Assembly (NCBI GenBank): GCA_017882445.1
Contig: JADGPK010000007.1
Span: 1-64,000 of the forward strand
Length of the DNA: 64,000 bases
From: Solirubrobacteraceae bacterium
GTDB lineage: Bacteria; Actinomycetota; Thermoleophilia; Solirubrobacterales; Solirubrobacteraceae
Reading direction: 5' to 3'
The notes under the pieces were generated by a model. It worked only from the letters and a program-made list of their open reading frames with translations, was not told the origin of the DNA and made no database searches. Position numbers and translations under genes: made by a program. Position 1 is the first letter of the stretch; each line of letters begins with the position of its first letter. Below, in pieces: positions 7,494 through 16,860 of the stretch.

Positions 7494-8333
7494 CTACCGG
7501 CCGGAGGACCGCTCGTTGAGCGTGCTGAGCACCGCCTCATAGACCCCCGACCCGTATCCAGCCTCGGTCAGGCGCACGTTCTCGTGGGCGGCGATGGCGG
7601 CTCGCATCGAGGGATCACGCTCGAGGGCATTGGCGACCAGCCAGAAGACGTCGACCTGGGCCGCACAGGCGAGATCCTCGCGCGAGTCGCCCACGGCGAA
7701 CGTCTCCTCGCGGGAGTAGCCGCGCGCCCGGCGGTGGAAGGCGACCGCGGCGGCCTTGGACGCTCCGGCGGGCACGAGATGGTAGCCGCGCACATGCGGG
7801 AGATCGGCCAGCGCGGCGGAGCGCCGGTTGACCACGCCGTTGTCGACGAGCCGCAGGTTCCCGTGCCCGCGCTCGGCCAGCAGGCGGTCCACCTCGACTG
7901 CCTCCACGAGACCGCGGAACAGGTGCGACACCTCGCGCTCGACGTGCCAGGGCTCGTGGTACTCGAGCCGTCCGCTGTAGTGCTCGAGCAGCAGAGCCGG
8001 AGCGCCCGAGCGCTCGATCTGCTCGGCGATGGTCAGCTCCCCGGGCATCAGCTCCCCGGTCAGCCAGTGCTCCTCCCCCTCCAGCACCACACAGGCTCCG
8101 GCCTCGAAGATGAACGAGCTCTGGCCGAGCAGGCGGGAGTCCTCGAACACCTGCGCGCGCCGCCGGCCGGACATCAGGACGACCTCCACGTCGGTGCGCA
8201 GGCACGCCTGCACGGCGCGCACGCCGTCGATCGTCACCGCCCCCTCGCCGTCGTGCAGCAACGACGCGCCACGCCCGAGCAGGGTGCCGTCGAGATCGAC
8301 GTACACGCAGCGCATGCGACCGGGCCCGCTCAC
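7494..8333 (-). CDS. HAD-superfamily phosphatase, probable glucosyl/mannosyl-3-phosphoglycerate phosphatase
   Basis: 279 aa Cof-type HAD hydrolase. Motif I is YVDLDGTLLG (nucleophile Asp), motif II MSGRRRAQ, motif III the Lys of GASKAAAV, and motif IV GDSREDLACA. The GTG start overlaps the stop of gpgS by 4 bases (GTGA), so both proteins are made together. The likely substrate is therefore glucosyl- or mannosyl-3-phosphoglycerate, giving the free glycerate glycoside, a compatible solute. An internal ATG at 8315 just before the catalytic motif is the alternative start. Mycobacterial GpgP is a histidine phosphatase, so this would be a non-homologous equivalent; HAD enzymes of the MpgP family do this job elsewhere. 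Confidence 0.8.
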   Translation of the reverse strand: MSGPGRMRCVYVDLDGTLLGRGASLLHDGEGAVTIDGVRAVQACLRTDVEVVLMSGRRRAQVFEDSRLLGQSSFIFEAGACVVLEGEEHWLTGELMPGELTIAEQIERSGAPALLLEHYSGRLEYHEPWHVEREVSHLFRGLVEAVEVDRLLAERGHGNLRLVDNGVVNRRSAALADLPHVRGYHLVPAGASKAAAVAFHRRARGYSREETFAVGDSREDLACAAQVDVFWLVANALERDPSMRAAIAAHENVRLTEAGYGSGVYEAVLSTLNERSSGR

Positions 8334-9208
8334 GCGACGCTCACGCTCCGAAGCGGCGGGCGTTCCACAGGTCCGCCGCCGAAGCCCTGCAGGCGTCCGT
8401 CTTGCTCCAGACGACGGGCGATCGTCGACAGCACGGTGGCGGCCATCGGCGTGAGCGCAGAGAGCGGCTGGTGGCGGTTGCGGTGCTCCTCGAGATCGAC
8501 CTGCGCGATGGAGTCGAGCCCGACCTTCTGCCAGACGTCGATCAGCATCGCTATCTCCACGCCGTAGCCGGTGACGAACGGCAGCGCCTCGAGCAGCTCG
8601 CGGCGCGCCGCGACCTCGCCGGCCAGCGGCTGGAGCACCCCGGCGAGCTCCGGGTAGAACAGCTCCAGCGCAGGGCGCGCCATCAGGTGGTTGACGCGTC
8701 CCCCGCCGTCACCGCCGGCGACGCCGTCGTTGGCGATCGGCCTGCGGTAGAAGGCCTTGACGAACGACACGCTCTGCTCGCACACGAGCGGGCCGAGCAG
8801 CCCGGTGGCGAAGTGCGCTGAGAAACTCTCGGTGTCGGCGTCCAGGAAGCAGACCAGCTGCCCATCCAGCGCCGACAGCGCCCGCCACATCGCATCGCCC
8901 TTGCCGAGCACGGGCCCGTGCGAGGGCATCAGCTCGGACTCCTGCAGCACGACCGCCCCGGCGCGCTCGGCGATCGCGGCGGTGCCGTCGGCGGAGGCTG
9001 CGTCGACGACGACGACCTCGTCTATCGCTCCGGAATCACGCAGCTCGAGCAGCTCGAGCACGATCTGGCCCACCGTGTGGGCACACTCGCGCGCGGGCAG
9101 GCACACCGACACGCTCTGCTCGCGCTCGGCGGCGATTCGCTCGGCCGGATACAGCGAATGATGGAAGGAGCGGGCTTGCGCCCAGCGCTCGACGGTGCTC
9201 GGGGACAT
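8330..9208 (-). CDS. gpgS: Glucosyl-3-phosphoglycerate synthase, GT81 family (or mannosyl- equivalent)
   Basis: Transfers a hexose from NDP-sugar to 3-phosphoglycerate. The N-terminus WAQARSFHHSLYPAERI is characteristic of GT81. The nucleotide-sugar domain follows, with VVVDAASADGT, LGKGDAMWRALS and the metal-binding DAD in VCFLDADTES. The C-terminal part (VTGYGVEIAMLID, QVDLEEHRNRHQPL) matches the acceptor-binding region. GT81 contains mycobacterial GpgS and the mannosyl enzyme of Rubrobacter xylanophilus, so the donor sugar cannot be told from sequence. The ATG at 9208 gives 292 aa; a longer in-frame reading runs into the divergent helicase gene and is not used. Confidence 0.85.
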   Translation of the reverse strand: MSPSTVERWAQARSFHHSLYPAERIAAEREQSVSVCLPARECAHTVGQIVLELLELRDSGAIDEVVVVDAASADGTAAIAERAGAVVLQESELMPSHGPVLGKGDAMWRALSALDGQLVCFLDADTESFSAHFATGLLGPLVCEQSVSFVKAFYRRPIANDGVAGGDGGGRVNHLMARPALELFYPELAGVLQPLAGEVAARRELLEALPFVTGYGVEIAMLIDVWQKVGLDSIAQVDLEEHRNRHQPLSALTPMAATVLSTIARRLEQDGRLQGFGGGPVERPPLRSVSVA

Positions 9209-9229
9209 CGCCTCTACTATCTCAAGTCC

Positions 9230-11608
9230 TTGGCCCTCGATCGCAGAACCGAGCCGTGGAGCGCGCTGCTGGACGCGGGCCTGAAGGACGGGCGGCTCGT
9301 GCGCGAGGCGCGCGAAGGACCTGGCAGCGCGCGGCTCGTGCAGGCCCCGCCAGAGCTCCATCCCGAAGTGCTCGCGGCGCTCGAGCGCATGGACGTGGGG
9401 CGGCTGTACTCCCACCAGACCGAGGCGGTCCACGCAGCCTGGGAGGGAGCGACGATCGTCACGACGGGCACGGCGTCGGGAAAGTCGATGTGCTTCAACC
9501 TGCCCACCCTCGACGTGCTCTGCAGGGAAGCCCGTGCGCGCGCGCTCTACCTGTATCCGACCAAGGCGCTCGCCCAGGACCAGGCCCGCGCGCTGGCGTC
9601 GTTCGGCCTGACCAAACGCGTGCGACCGGCGATCTACGACGGCGACACCCCCCGGGAGGCGCGCGCGCAGATCCGCAAGAGCGCCAATGTGGTGCTCACC
9701 AACCCGGACATGCTCCACGTGGGCATCCTTCCCAACCACGCGGCCTGGGCGGACCTGTTCGCGAACCTGGCCGTGGTGGTGATCGACGAGGCCCATGTCT
9801 ATCGCGGTGTGTTCGGCTCGCACGTCGCCAACGTGCTGCGCCGGCTGCGCCGCATCGCGGCCGCGTACGGCACCGCGCCGCGCTTCCTGTTGACCTCCGC
9901 CACGATCGCCAACCCCGTCGATCTCGCCGAACGGCTCACCGGCCTACAGGACGTGCGCCTGATCGATGAGGACGGTTCGCCCGCGCCGCAGCGGCGCATC
10001 GCGGTGTGGAACCCGCCCCTGACTGATGAGAGGCTGGGAACGCGCCGCTCGGCGCTCGCCGAGGCGGCCGAGCTGCTCGCGCGGCTCGCGCGCGACGGCG
10101 CACGGACGATCTGCTTCATGAAGTCGCGCAAGGGCGTCGAGGTGCTCAGCCGGCTGGTCAAGCAGGATCTCGAGGGCACCCATCCGGAGCTCGCGGAGCT
10201 CGTTGTGCCCTACCGCGCCGGGTACACCTCCCAGCAGCGGCGCGAGCTCGAGGGCCGCCTCACGCGCGGCGAGCTCCGCGCGGTGATCACCACAGACGCC
10301 CTGGAGCTCGGCATCGACATCGGCGAGCTGGACGCGGCCGTGGTGGTGACGTTCCCGGGGACCGTCGCGTCCCTGCGCCAGATGTGGGGCCGCGCTGGCC
10401 GGCGCGGGCGGGGACTCGCGGTCTTTGTGGCGGGCGAGGACGCGCTCGACCAGTTCTTCTGCCGCCACCCCGAAGAGTTCCTCGACCGGCCGGTCGAGGC
10501 GGCGATCCTCGACCACGAGAGCGCCCTGATCTTCCGCTCGCACCTGCTGTGCGCGGCGCACGAGGGTCCGCTCGACGGCGAGGACGCGGAGTTCCTGGGC
10601 CCGCGCTGGGAGGCCCACGCGGAGCTGCTGGAGAGCGCCGGCGAGCTGCGCCGCCGCGGCGCTGCGGCGCGCACGTATGTGCCGCGTCACCCCGGCGGCT
10701 ACCCGGCCGCGGAGGTCTCGCTGCGCTCGGTCTCGGCCGAGAGCTTTGCGATCGTGGATGTGTCATCGGGCGAGCTGCTCGGCTCGACGGAGGCGGCGCG
10801 AGCCCATTCGACTGTCCACGAGGGCGCCATCTACATGCACCTCGGCCACTCTTACGAGGTGCGCGAGCTCGACCTCGAGCGCCGGCGTGCGCTCGTGGCG
10901 CCCTTCGACGGGGACTGGTACACGCAGCCCAAGCGCGAGACCGACACCGAGATCGTCCGCCTGCTCGATCGGCGCGAGACGCTCGGGGTGACCCTGTCCT
11001 TCGGCGAGGTGAGCGTCACGGACACCGTGCTCGCCTACCAGCGCAGGCGGCTCTCAGACCACGCCCAGGTGGACATCTTCGCGCTCGAGCTGCCGCCCAC
11101 GAGCTTCCCCACGCAGGCGCTGTGGTTCGAGCTGCCGATCGGGCGCACACAGCCCGGACGGCTGGGTCGGGGAGCGGACGAGTCGGCGGGGGAGCAGGCG
11201 GGCGGCCCGGCGGACGCGGTCCCGCTCGAGACGCTGCTGGGCGCGCTGCACGCCACCGAGCACGCCCAGATCGCGGTGCTGCCGCTGATCGCGATGTGCG
11301 ACCGTTGGGACATCGGCGGGCTCTCCACGAACTTCCACCCCCAGACGGGCGTCCCCACGATCTTCCTCTACGACGGCCATCCCGGCGGCATCGGCATAGC
11401 CCACACGGCCTTTGCGCGGTTCGAGGAGCTCTGCCGCGACGCCCACCGCCTGATCGCAGAGTGCCCGTGCCGAAGCGGCTGCCCGTCGTGCGTGCAGTCG
11501 CCCAAGTGCGGCAACCTGAACGAACCCCTGTCCAAGGCGGGCGCGCGCGTGCTACTGGAGGGACTGCTGGCGACCGCCCACGAACCGGCGCTCCCGGCGG
11601 CGCTCTGA
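9230..11608 (+). CDS. DEAD/DEAH-box helicase with DUF1998 (MrfA/YprA type)
   Basis: About 792 aa SF2 DNA helicase. Motif I is TGTASGKSMCFNLP, motif II VIDEAHVYRGVFGSH, motif III LLTSATIANP, and the second RecA domain has TDALELGIDIGELDA and MWGRAGRRGRG. The C-terminal DUF1998 domain ends in a four-Cys cluster (CPCRSGCPSCVQSPKCGNLN). Relatives in Bacillus (MrfA) act in mitomycin-type damage repair. The start is uncertain: TTG 9230 has TACTAT 9 bases upstream, while an in-frame ATG at 9164 would overlap the divergent gpgS. Confidence 0.92.
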   Translation: MALDRRTEPWSALLDAGLKDGRLVREAREGPGSARLVQAPPELHPEVLAALERMDVGRLYSHQTEAVHAAWEGATIVTTGTASGKSMCFNLPTLDVLCREARARALYLYPTKALAQDQARALASFGLTKRVRPAIYDGDTPREARAQIRKSANVVLTNPDMLHVGILPNHAAWADLFANLAVVVIDEAHVYRGVFGSHVANVLRRLRRIAAAYGTAPRFLLTSATIANPVDLAERLTGLQDVRLIDEDGSPAPQRRIAVWNPPLTDERLGTRRSALAEAAELLARLARDGARTICFMKSRKGVEVLSRLVKQDLEGTHPELAELVVPYRAGYTSQQRRELEGRLTRGELRAVITTDALELGIDIGELDAAVVVTFPGTVASLRQMWGRAGRRGRGLAVFVAGEDALDQFFCRHPEEFLDRPVEAAILDHESALIFRSHLLCAAHEGPLDGEDAEFLGPRWEAHAELLESAGELRRRGAAARTYVPRHPGGYPAAEVSLRSVSAESFAIVDVSSGELLGSTEAARAHSTVHEGAIYMHLGHSYEVRELDLERRRALVAPFDGDWYTQPKRETDTEIVRLLDRRETLGVTLSFGEVSVTDTVLAYQRRRLSDHAQVDIFALELPPTSFPTQALWFELPIGRTQPGRLGRGADESAGEQAGGPADAVPLETLLGALHATEHAQIAVLPLIAMCDRWDIGGLSTNFHPQTGVPTIFLYDGHPGGIGIAHTAFARFEELCRDAHRLIAECPCRSGCPSCVQSPKCGNLNEPLSKAGARVLLEGLLATAHEPALPAAL

Positions 11609-11701
11609 ACGCGGTCGCATGTTGTTGAACGAGAGAGCGGGTATCGCGCTGGAATGCTCGAGCGCGCCCCGGGACCACCCATGATCATGCCCAGTGCCCT
11701 G

Positions 11702-13555
11702 ATGAAACCCATCTTCGTCGTGCTGATCGCGTGCATGGCCCTGGCGAGCAACGTCACTGCGGCCGAAGCGCCGCTGAGCCAGACGCTGATCTTCGAAGGC
11801 CCGGGCGGACGGGCGCCGCTGACGCGCTGGACGCTGCGCACGGACCCGACCAACAGCGGCATGTCGCTCGGCTGGGCGCACGGCGGCTTCAGCGGCGCCT
11901 CGGTGAGCGTCCCGAATGTGGCCAACCCCACCCAATACACCGGGGTAGCGGGCGTGCGCAACTACGAAGGCTCGGTGGCGTGGTATCGCACCAGCTTCCG
12001 GGCGCAGCAGGCGGGCACCTATGCCCTGAGCTTCCAGTCGGCGAACTTCCGGGCCAGCGTGTGGGTGGACGGGATCGCGCTCGGCTCGCACACGGGCTCC
12101 TACCTGCCGTTTGAAATGCGCAGGAAGCTGACCCCGGGCATGCATTCGGTGGTCGTGCGCACCGACTGGCGCAACCCCGGCGAGCAGTCGCGCGCCGGCT
12201 TTCACCGCACGTGGTTCAACTGGGGCGGACTGAACGGCGAGGTGGACGTGCGCCCGCTCGGCGAAAGCGAGCTGGCGAGCCCGACCGTGCAGACCACGCT
12301 CACGCCCGACACGCGAGTCGCCGAACAGGCGACGGTGAAGGTGAGCGTGCTGGTTCGCAACTACGGCCACCGCCGCATCATCGTGCCCGAAGGGTCGCTG
12401 CTCCACGGCGCCCAGACGGTCCCGCTGATCTTCGCGGGCGTCGAACTCGCGCACGGCCAGTCGGCCACCGCGACGGCGAGCGCGACGGTCACTGAACCAG
12501 CGCTGTGGTCGCCGGCGAGCCCCAGCCTCTACCAGCTCGAGCTGGCGGTCGGCGGCGAGAGCAGCTATACGGCCCGCATCGGGCTGCGCCAGCTGAGGTG
12601 GCATGGAGGCCGCCTCTACCTCAACGGACGGCTGCTGCGCCTCCACGGCGCGACCGTCCAGGAGGACACGCGCGGACACGGCGACGCGCTGACGCCGGCC
12701 GACCAGAGCGCGATCGTCGCCGAGCTGAAGGCCATCGGCGCGAATGCGGCGCGCGCCCAGCACCCGCTGGACCCGGCGCTGCTCGAACGGCTCGACGCGG
12801 CGGGCATCCTCGTGTGGCAGGGGATCGGACCGGTCGAAGGCGCCGGCAACTGGTACTCGAACAGTCCGCGCCTACTCGCCGACGCCGAGCAGCAGGCGCG
12901 CACGGCGGCTGTGGCGGCGGAGCTGCATCCGTCGATCTTCGCCTGGAACCTCGTCGACGAGGTCGCGGGCAACGGGTTCGACAGCCAGGAGGTCCAGTAC
13001 GTGCGCACGATCTCCCACTGGCTGCACGCCAACGACCCGACCAGGATGGTGGCGGTGGACGTGTGGGGCGATCACCCTCCGGCGCACGCCGGGGCGCTCT
13101 ACTCCGAAGCCGACGCGATCGCCGAGACGGACTACTCGGGCTGGTATGACTCCCCCGGAGACACGCCGGCACAGCTGGCTGCACGGATGCGCGCGCGGCT
13201 GGCGGCGATGGAGCGGACGTTCGCCGGCAAGGTGCTGGTCATCAGCGAGTTCGGCGCCGAATCCAACGGCCTGAACCCACCGAGCGCCCCCGGCGGCTAT
13301 GCCTTCCAGGCGCGGCTGCTGGCCGAGCACGTCGCCGTCTACGAGGCCGACCCGCGCGTCACCGCGATGCTCGTGTGGGTGCTCCGCGACTACCCACTCA
13401 ACCCAACGTTCAACGGCGGCTCGATCCACCACGTGCTCCCGAACGTCAAGCTGATCGAAGGGCTCAACCAGAAGGGCCTGTTCACCTACGCCGGCCAACC
13501 CAAGTCGGCGGTCGTGGTGCTCGCGCGCCTGTTCAAGGCGCTGCCGCAGGTCTGA
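11702..13555 (+). CDS. Secreted glycoside hydrolase family 2 protein (beta-galactosidase/glucuronidase-like)
   Basis: 617 aa. It has a signal peptide at 1-20 or so (KPIFVVLIACMALASNVTAAEA), a jelly-roll sugar-binding domain (WYRTSFRAQQ to FEMRRKLTPG), an Ig-like domain and a TIM barrel. The barrel carries the GH2 catalytic pair: acid/base Glu420 in WNLVDE and nucleophile Glu516 in ISEFGAES. It probably removes terminal beta-linked sugars from polysaccharide outside the membrane. ATG 11702 is preferred over 11654 because it places the signal peptide at the N-terminus. It is a single gene with no transporter beside it. Substrate unknown. Confidence 0.82.
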   Translation: MKPIFVVLIACMALASNVTAAEAPLSQTLIFEGPGGRAPLTRWTLRTDPTNSGMSLGWAHGGFSGASVSVPNVANPTQYTGVAGVRNYEGSVAWYRTSFRAQQAGTYALSFQSANFRASVWVDGIALGSHTGSYLPFEMRRKLTPGMHSVVVRTDWRNPGEQSRAGFHRTWFNWGGLNGEVDVRPLGESELASPTVQTTLTPDTRVAEQATVKVSVLVRNYGHRRIIVPEGSLLHGAQTVPLIFAGVELAHGQSATATASATVTEPALWSPASPSLYQLELAVGGESSYTARIGLRQLRWHGGRLYLNGRLLRLHGATVQEDTRGHGDALTPADQSAIVAELKAIGANAARAQHPLDPALLERLDAAGILVWQGIGPVEGAGNWYSNSPRLLADAEQQARTAAVAAELHPSIFAWNLVDEVAGNGFDSQEVQYVRTISHWLHANDPTRMVAVDVWGDHPPAHAGALYSEADAIAETDYSGWYDSPGDTPAQLAARMRARLAAMERTFAGKVLVISEFGAESNGLNPPSAPGGYAFQARLLAEHVAVYEADPRVTAMLVWVLRDYPLNPTFNGGSIHHVLPNVKLIEGLNQKGLFTYAGQPKSAVVVLARLFKALPQV

Positions 13556-13599
13556 AAGCGCCGTCTCGCGGGCGCTCGGGCATGCGCGCGCGGGCCAGG

Positions 13600-14556
13600 C
13601 TAAGTGCTCACCAGCTGGTAGACGCGCACCCGCCCCACGGAGGTGGGAGCGGGGAACGAGGACACCCGATAGCTCCTCCCCTGGTAACTGATCGAGCCCG
13701 CGCTCGGCAGCCGCGACGGCCCCGGCCACGTGCTGCCCGCGAGCTGGCGGGCGCCGGCCCGGATGTAGATGAGGCCGCCGGTGAGGGTCCTCGTCAGTTT
13801 GATGTAGCTCGCGAAGCTCGCCGGTGAGAGCTTGAAGCGCCGCGATATCAGTTGAGCGGCGCGCGCGAGCTCGGCGCTCCTGATCGCGGCGCAGCTCTTG
13901 ACCGACAGCGAGCCGGGCACCGGCACGAGCAGCGAGACGCGCACGGGACCTGCAGGGAAGGAGCGGGCGCTGAAGGAGAACGCCTCGTAGAGGACGTGCC
14001 GGTAGGTGACCGGACCGTGCTGGGGGATGTTCGGCGGGCCGGGCGCGAGCAGCCCTTCGACGGGCACCCCCCGGGAGCCCACCCGCATGACCAGCGGCAC
14101 GCCGAGGAAGCGTGTCACGAGCTTGACGTATCCGAGGTCGTCCTGGACCGAGAGGACGTAGCGGCCGATCGAGCGGCCGTGGAGCCGCAGGGTGCCGCCG
14201 ACGGGCGCGAGTACGTAGGGGCCGCCGACGTCGGCGAGCACGGTGGAGCCGCTGATGACGCGCAGGCGCACCGCGTGTGTGTGCGAGTACACGAGGCGTG
14301 TGACTGCGGCGTTGACCGCTGTGCGATCGTGGCTCGCGACGGCGCTCAGCAGCGGGGCATAGCTCTCCACCTGGCGCTGGTCGCTGCGCGTCTCAGACCC
14401 GGCGAGCTCACTGGCGTAGATTCGCGTGGCTACCATTCCGGCGGCCCGGGCGAGCACCTCGGGCGCGGCCGGCCCACACACCGTGCTGGCGGGACCCGGC
14501 GCGGCCAGTGTGGCCAGCAGGGTCGCGGTCGCGGTCACGGCGCGTGGGCTCACCAC
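13600..14556 (-). CDS. Secreted protein with Cache-like sensory domain
   Basis: 318 aa with a short signal-like N-terminus (MVSPRAVTATATLLATLAAPGPAS). The centre (AAVTRLVYSHTHAVRLRVISG to YVLSVQDDLGYVKLVTRFLG) has the strand and turn pattern of extracytoplasmic Cache/PDC ligand-binding domains. A second, looser copy follows in the C-terminal third. Unlike usual Cache sensors it has no transmembrane anchor plus kinase or chemotaxis module, so it would be a free or periplasm-like binding protein. It lies 10 bases from fumC on the same strand and may be read with it. Assignment tentative. Confidence 0.5.
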   Translation of the reverse strand: MVSPRAVTATATLLATLAAPGPASTVCGPAAPEVLARAAGMVATRIYASELAGSETRSDQRQVESYAPLLSAVASHDRTAVNAAVTRLVYSHTHAVRLRVISGSTVLADVGGPYVLAPVGGTLRLHGRSIGRYVLSVQDDLGYVKLVTRFLGVPLVMRVGSRGVPVEGLLAPGPPNIPQHGPVTYRHVLYEAFSFSARSFPAGPVRVSLLVPVPGSLSVKSCAAIRSAELARAAQLISRRFKLSPASFASYIKLTRTLTGGLIYIRAGARQLAGSTWPGPSRLPSAGSISYQGRSYRVSSFPAPTSVGRVRVYQLVST

Positions 14557-14565
14557 GACAGACGC

Positions 14566-15891
14566 CTACCCCTTGTTGCCCCGCGCGATTCTCCGGAGGT
14601 CGATCGTCTCGTCATACAGCTTGGCGTCGACGCCCTCCTCGATGGCGACCTCGCGCAGAGGACGCCCGGAGGCGGTGGCCTTCTTGACGATGACCGCTGC
14701 CTTGTCGTAGCCGATCGCGCCGTTCAGCGCGGTGGCGACGGCCAGGGTCGCCCCGGCGGAGGCCTGCGCGCCGGCCTTGTTGACCTGGATGCCGTCGACG
14801 CACTTCTCGGCGAAGACGCGCGACGCGGCGCTCAGCAGGTGCAGCGACTGCAGCAGGTTGCGGGCGATCAGGGGGATGCGAACGTTGAGCTCGAATTGAC
14901 CCTGCAGCCCGCCGACGGTGATGGCGGCGTCGTTGCCGATCACCTGCGCTGAGACCTGCAGGACGACCTCGGGGATCACGGGGTTGACCTTGCCGGGCAT
15001 GATCGAGGAGCCCTTCTGCAGCTCGGGCAGGAAGATCTCGCCGATGCCGGCGCGGGGGCCGGAGCCCATCAGGGCGAGGTCGCCGGCGATCTTGGTCAGC
15101 GACACGGCGAGCACCTTCAGCGCGCCGGAGAGCTCGACGAGCGCGTCACGGTTGGCCTGCGCCTCGAACGGGTCAAGCGGCGCGGCGATCTGTTTGAGGC
15201 CGGACTGCTTCTTCAGGCGCGCGCGAACCTTCTCGGCGAACCTGGGGTGGGTGTTCAGGCCGTTGCCCGTCGCGGTGCCGCCGAGCGGGATCTGCCCGAC
15301 GTGCACCAGCGCGCCCTGCACGCGCTCCTGGCCGAGGGCGAGCTGCGCGGCGTAGCCGGAGAACTCCTGGCCGAGGGTCACGGGCACGGCGTCCATCAGG
15401 TGGGTGCGCCCGGCCTTGACCACGTTGTGGAAGCTATTGGCCTTTTTCGAGAACGAGCGCTCGAGCTGCTTGAGCGCGGGCAGCAGCTCGTTCTGGGCGA
15501 CGTCGAGCGCGGCGAGGTGCACGGCGGAGGGGAAGACGTCGTTGGAGGACTGTCCCATGTTGACGTGGTCGTTGGGGTGCACGCCGTCACCGGCCAGCCG
15601 ACTGATGACCTCGTTGGCGTTCATGTTCGTCGAGGTGCCCGAGCCGGTCTGGAAGACATCGATCGGGAACTGGCCGTCGTGCTTGCCCGCGGCGATCTCG
15701 GCGGCAGCCTTCTCGATGCGGGAGGCGCTGCGTTTGGAGAGCAGTCCGAGCTCGCCGTTGACGGCGGCGGCGGCGCCCTTCAGGCGGGCCAGCCAGTGGA
15801 TCACCGACACGGGCACGGTCTCGCCGGAGATCGGGAAGTTCTCGACGGCCTTGGCGGTCTCCCCGCCCCACAGCTGCTTATCGCTTGGCAT
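14566..15891 (-). CDS. fumC: Fumarate hydratase class II
   Basis: Interconverts fumarate and L-malate in the TCA cycle. The 441 aa protein has the family signature GSSIMPGKVNPVIPE (catalytic serine loop), the GSGTSTNMNANEVI substrate segment and the GQSSNDVFPSA region, all intact. A strong ribosome site, AGGAG, lies 6 bases before the ATG. The next gene downstream on the strand starts 10 bases after the stop. Confidence 0.97.
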   Translation of the reverse strand: MPSDKQLWGGETAKAVENFPISGETVPVSVIHWLARLKGAAAAVNGELGLLSKRSASRIEKAAAEIAAGKHDGQFPIDVFQTGSGTSTNMNANEVISRLAGDGVHPNDHVNMGQSSNDVFPSAVHLAALDVAQNELLPALKQLERSFSKKANSFHNVVKAGRTHLMDAVPVTLGQEFSGYAAQLALGQERVQGALVHVGQIPLGGTATGNGLNTHPRFAEKVRARLKKQSGLKQIAAPLDPFEAQANRDALVELSGALKVLAVSLTKIAGDLALMGSGPRAGIGEIFLPELQKGSSIMPGKVNPVIPEVVLQVSAQVIGNDAAITVGGLQGQFELNVRIPLIARNLLQSLHLLSAASRVFAEKCVDGIQVNKAGAQASAGATLAVATALNGAIGYDKAAVIVKKATASGRPLREVAIEEGVDAKLYDETIDLRRIARGNKG

Positions 15892-15989
15892 TTGGTCTCC
15901 TCGTCACAAGGGCAGTGCTACGTGGAAAGGCTCCCGACCGCGGCGCGGCGCGCACGTGGTGTTCCACCGGGACCTTTGGGGGCTGAACC

Positions 15990-16829
15990 CTACCCGCAGA
16001 ACGCGGCGAGCTCGCGGGCGAGGCCCACGGGGTCGTCGTAGGCCATCAGGAAGCCGGTGCTCTGCAGCACGCGCAGCTGCCCGCGGGGCAGCGCTTTCAG
16101 CGCCTCTTCGGCGGTGGCCAGCGGGTGCAGCCGATCCTGATCGGCCCACAAGAGGAGCACGGGCATGTCCAGGCGCGGATACTGCTCGAGCAGATGCGTC
16201 TGTGCGCCGCGCGGCCAGCTGCGCGCGCACTTGGCCCAGGATCGAGCGAGGCTGGAGTTGCCGGGAACGTCGGCGAAGGCGTGGCGGAACAGGTCGGTCG
16301 CGGCGAGGTTCGAGCGAGCGGACAGGCCGAGGCCGCGCTCGGGCGTGAACACAGCGCGGGCGGCGTGGGAGAGCAGCCTGTCCAGCCCGGGGACTGCGGC
16401 GGCCTGGGTCGCGAGCTGCCAGGCCATGCGCTTGCCCGGGTAGGTCGGCGGGGCGTGCAGGCGGTTGGGCATGAGGACCATGCGGGCGGGCCGGCAATGC
16501 CCGTTCAGGGCGGCGTGCAGGAGGATCTCGGCACCGGCGTCGTGGCCGGCGAGGAGCGGTTTGGGCCCGAGCACCTCGGCGGCGAACCCGCCGAGGACCT
16601 CGGCGAACCAGTCGAGCGTGTAGGGGTGGCGCGGACGGTCCTCCGAGTCGCCGTGAAGCGGCAGGTCGGGGAGCACGACGCGGAAGCGATCGGCGAGATG
16701 CTCGACGACGGGCTCCCACTCCTTGTGGGAGAGCAGCCCGGAGTGCAGCAGCGCGAGCCCAGGACCGGCGCCGAGCTCTCGGTAGGCCACGCGGGCGCCG
16801 TCGGGGTGGTGGTAGAGGCGTAGGCGCAC
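15990..16829 (-). CDS. Alpha/beta hydrolase
   Basis: 279 aa alpha/beta-hydrolase fold. The HSG oxyanion region is in GLALLHSGLLSHKEW. The nucleophile elbow is degenerate: LLAGHDAGAE has Asp at the usual Ser position (GxDxG, as in haloalkane dehalogenases and epoxide hydrolases). The acid Asp in LLWADQDRLHP is present, and the expected base His near the C-terminus is not clear (FLMAYDDPVGLA). The GTG at 16829 is chosen because TACGAT lies 6 bases upstream. It is divergent from the phosphoesterase with overlapping promoters. Substrate unknown. Confidence 0.75.
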   Translation of the reverse strand: MRLRLYHHPDGARVAYRELGAGPGLALLHSGLLSHKEWEPVVEHLADRFRVVLPDLPLHGDSEDRPRHPYTLDWFAEVLGGFAAEVLGPKPLLAGHDAGAEILLHAALNGHCRPARMVLMPNRLHAPPTYPGKRMAWQLATQAAAVPGLDRLLSHAARAVFTPERGLGLSARSNLAATDLFRHAFADVPGNSSLARSWAKCARSWPRGAQTHLLEQYPRLDMPVLLLWADQDRLHPLATAEEALKALPRGQLRVLQSTGFLMAYDDPVGLARELAAFCG

Positions 16830-16835
16830 GGCTCC

Positions 16836-16845
16836 ATCGTAGGAT
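16836..16845. promoter_or_regulatory. Back-to-back -10 boxes (bidirectional promoter)
   Basis: The minus-strand TACGAT (16841-16836) and plus-strand TAGGAT (16840-16845) share two bases. Each points to one of the divergent genes at 16829 and 16861, so a single melted region may serve both. Confidence 0.45.
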
Positions 16846-16860
16846 CGAAGCGAGCTCACC

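Noticed and set aside
7153-8333. CopG-like gene plus next gene as a toxin-antitoxin pair
   Set aside because: The next gene is on the opposite strand, encodes a HAD phosphatase and belongs with gpgS.
9209-9823. Long N-terminal extension of gpgS
   Set aside because: It is antisense to conserved helicase motifs; GT81 proteins begin at about the WAQARSFHH segment.
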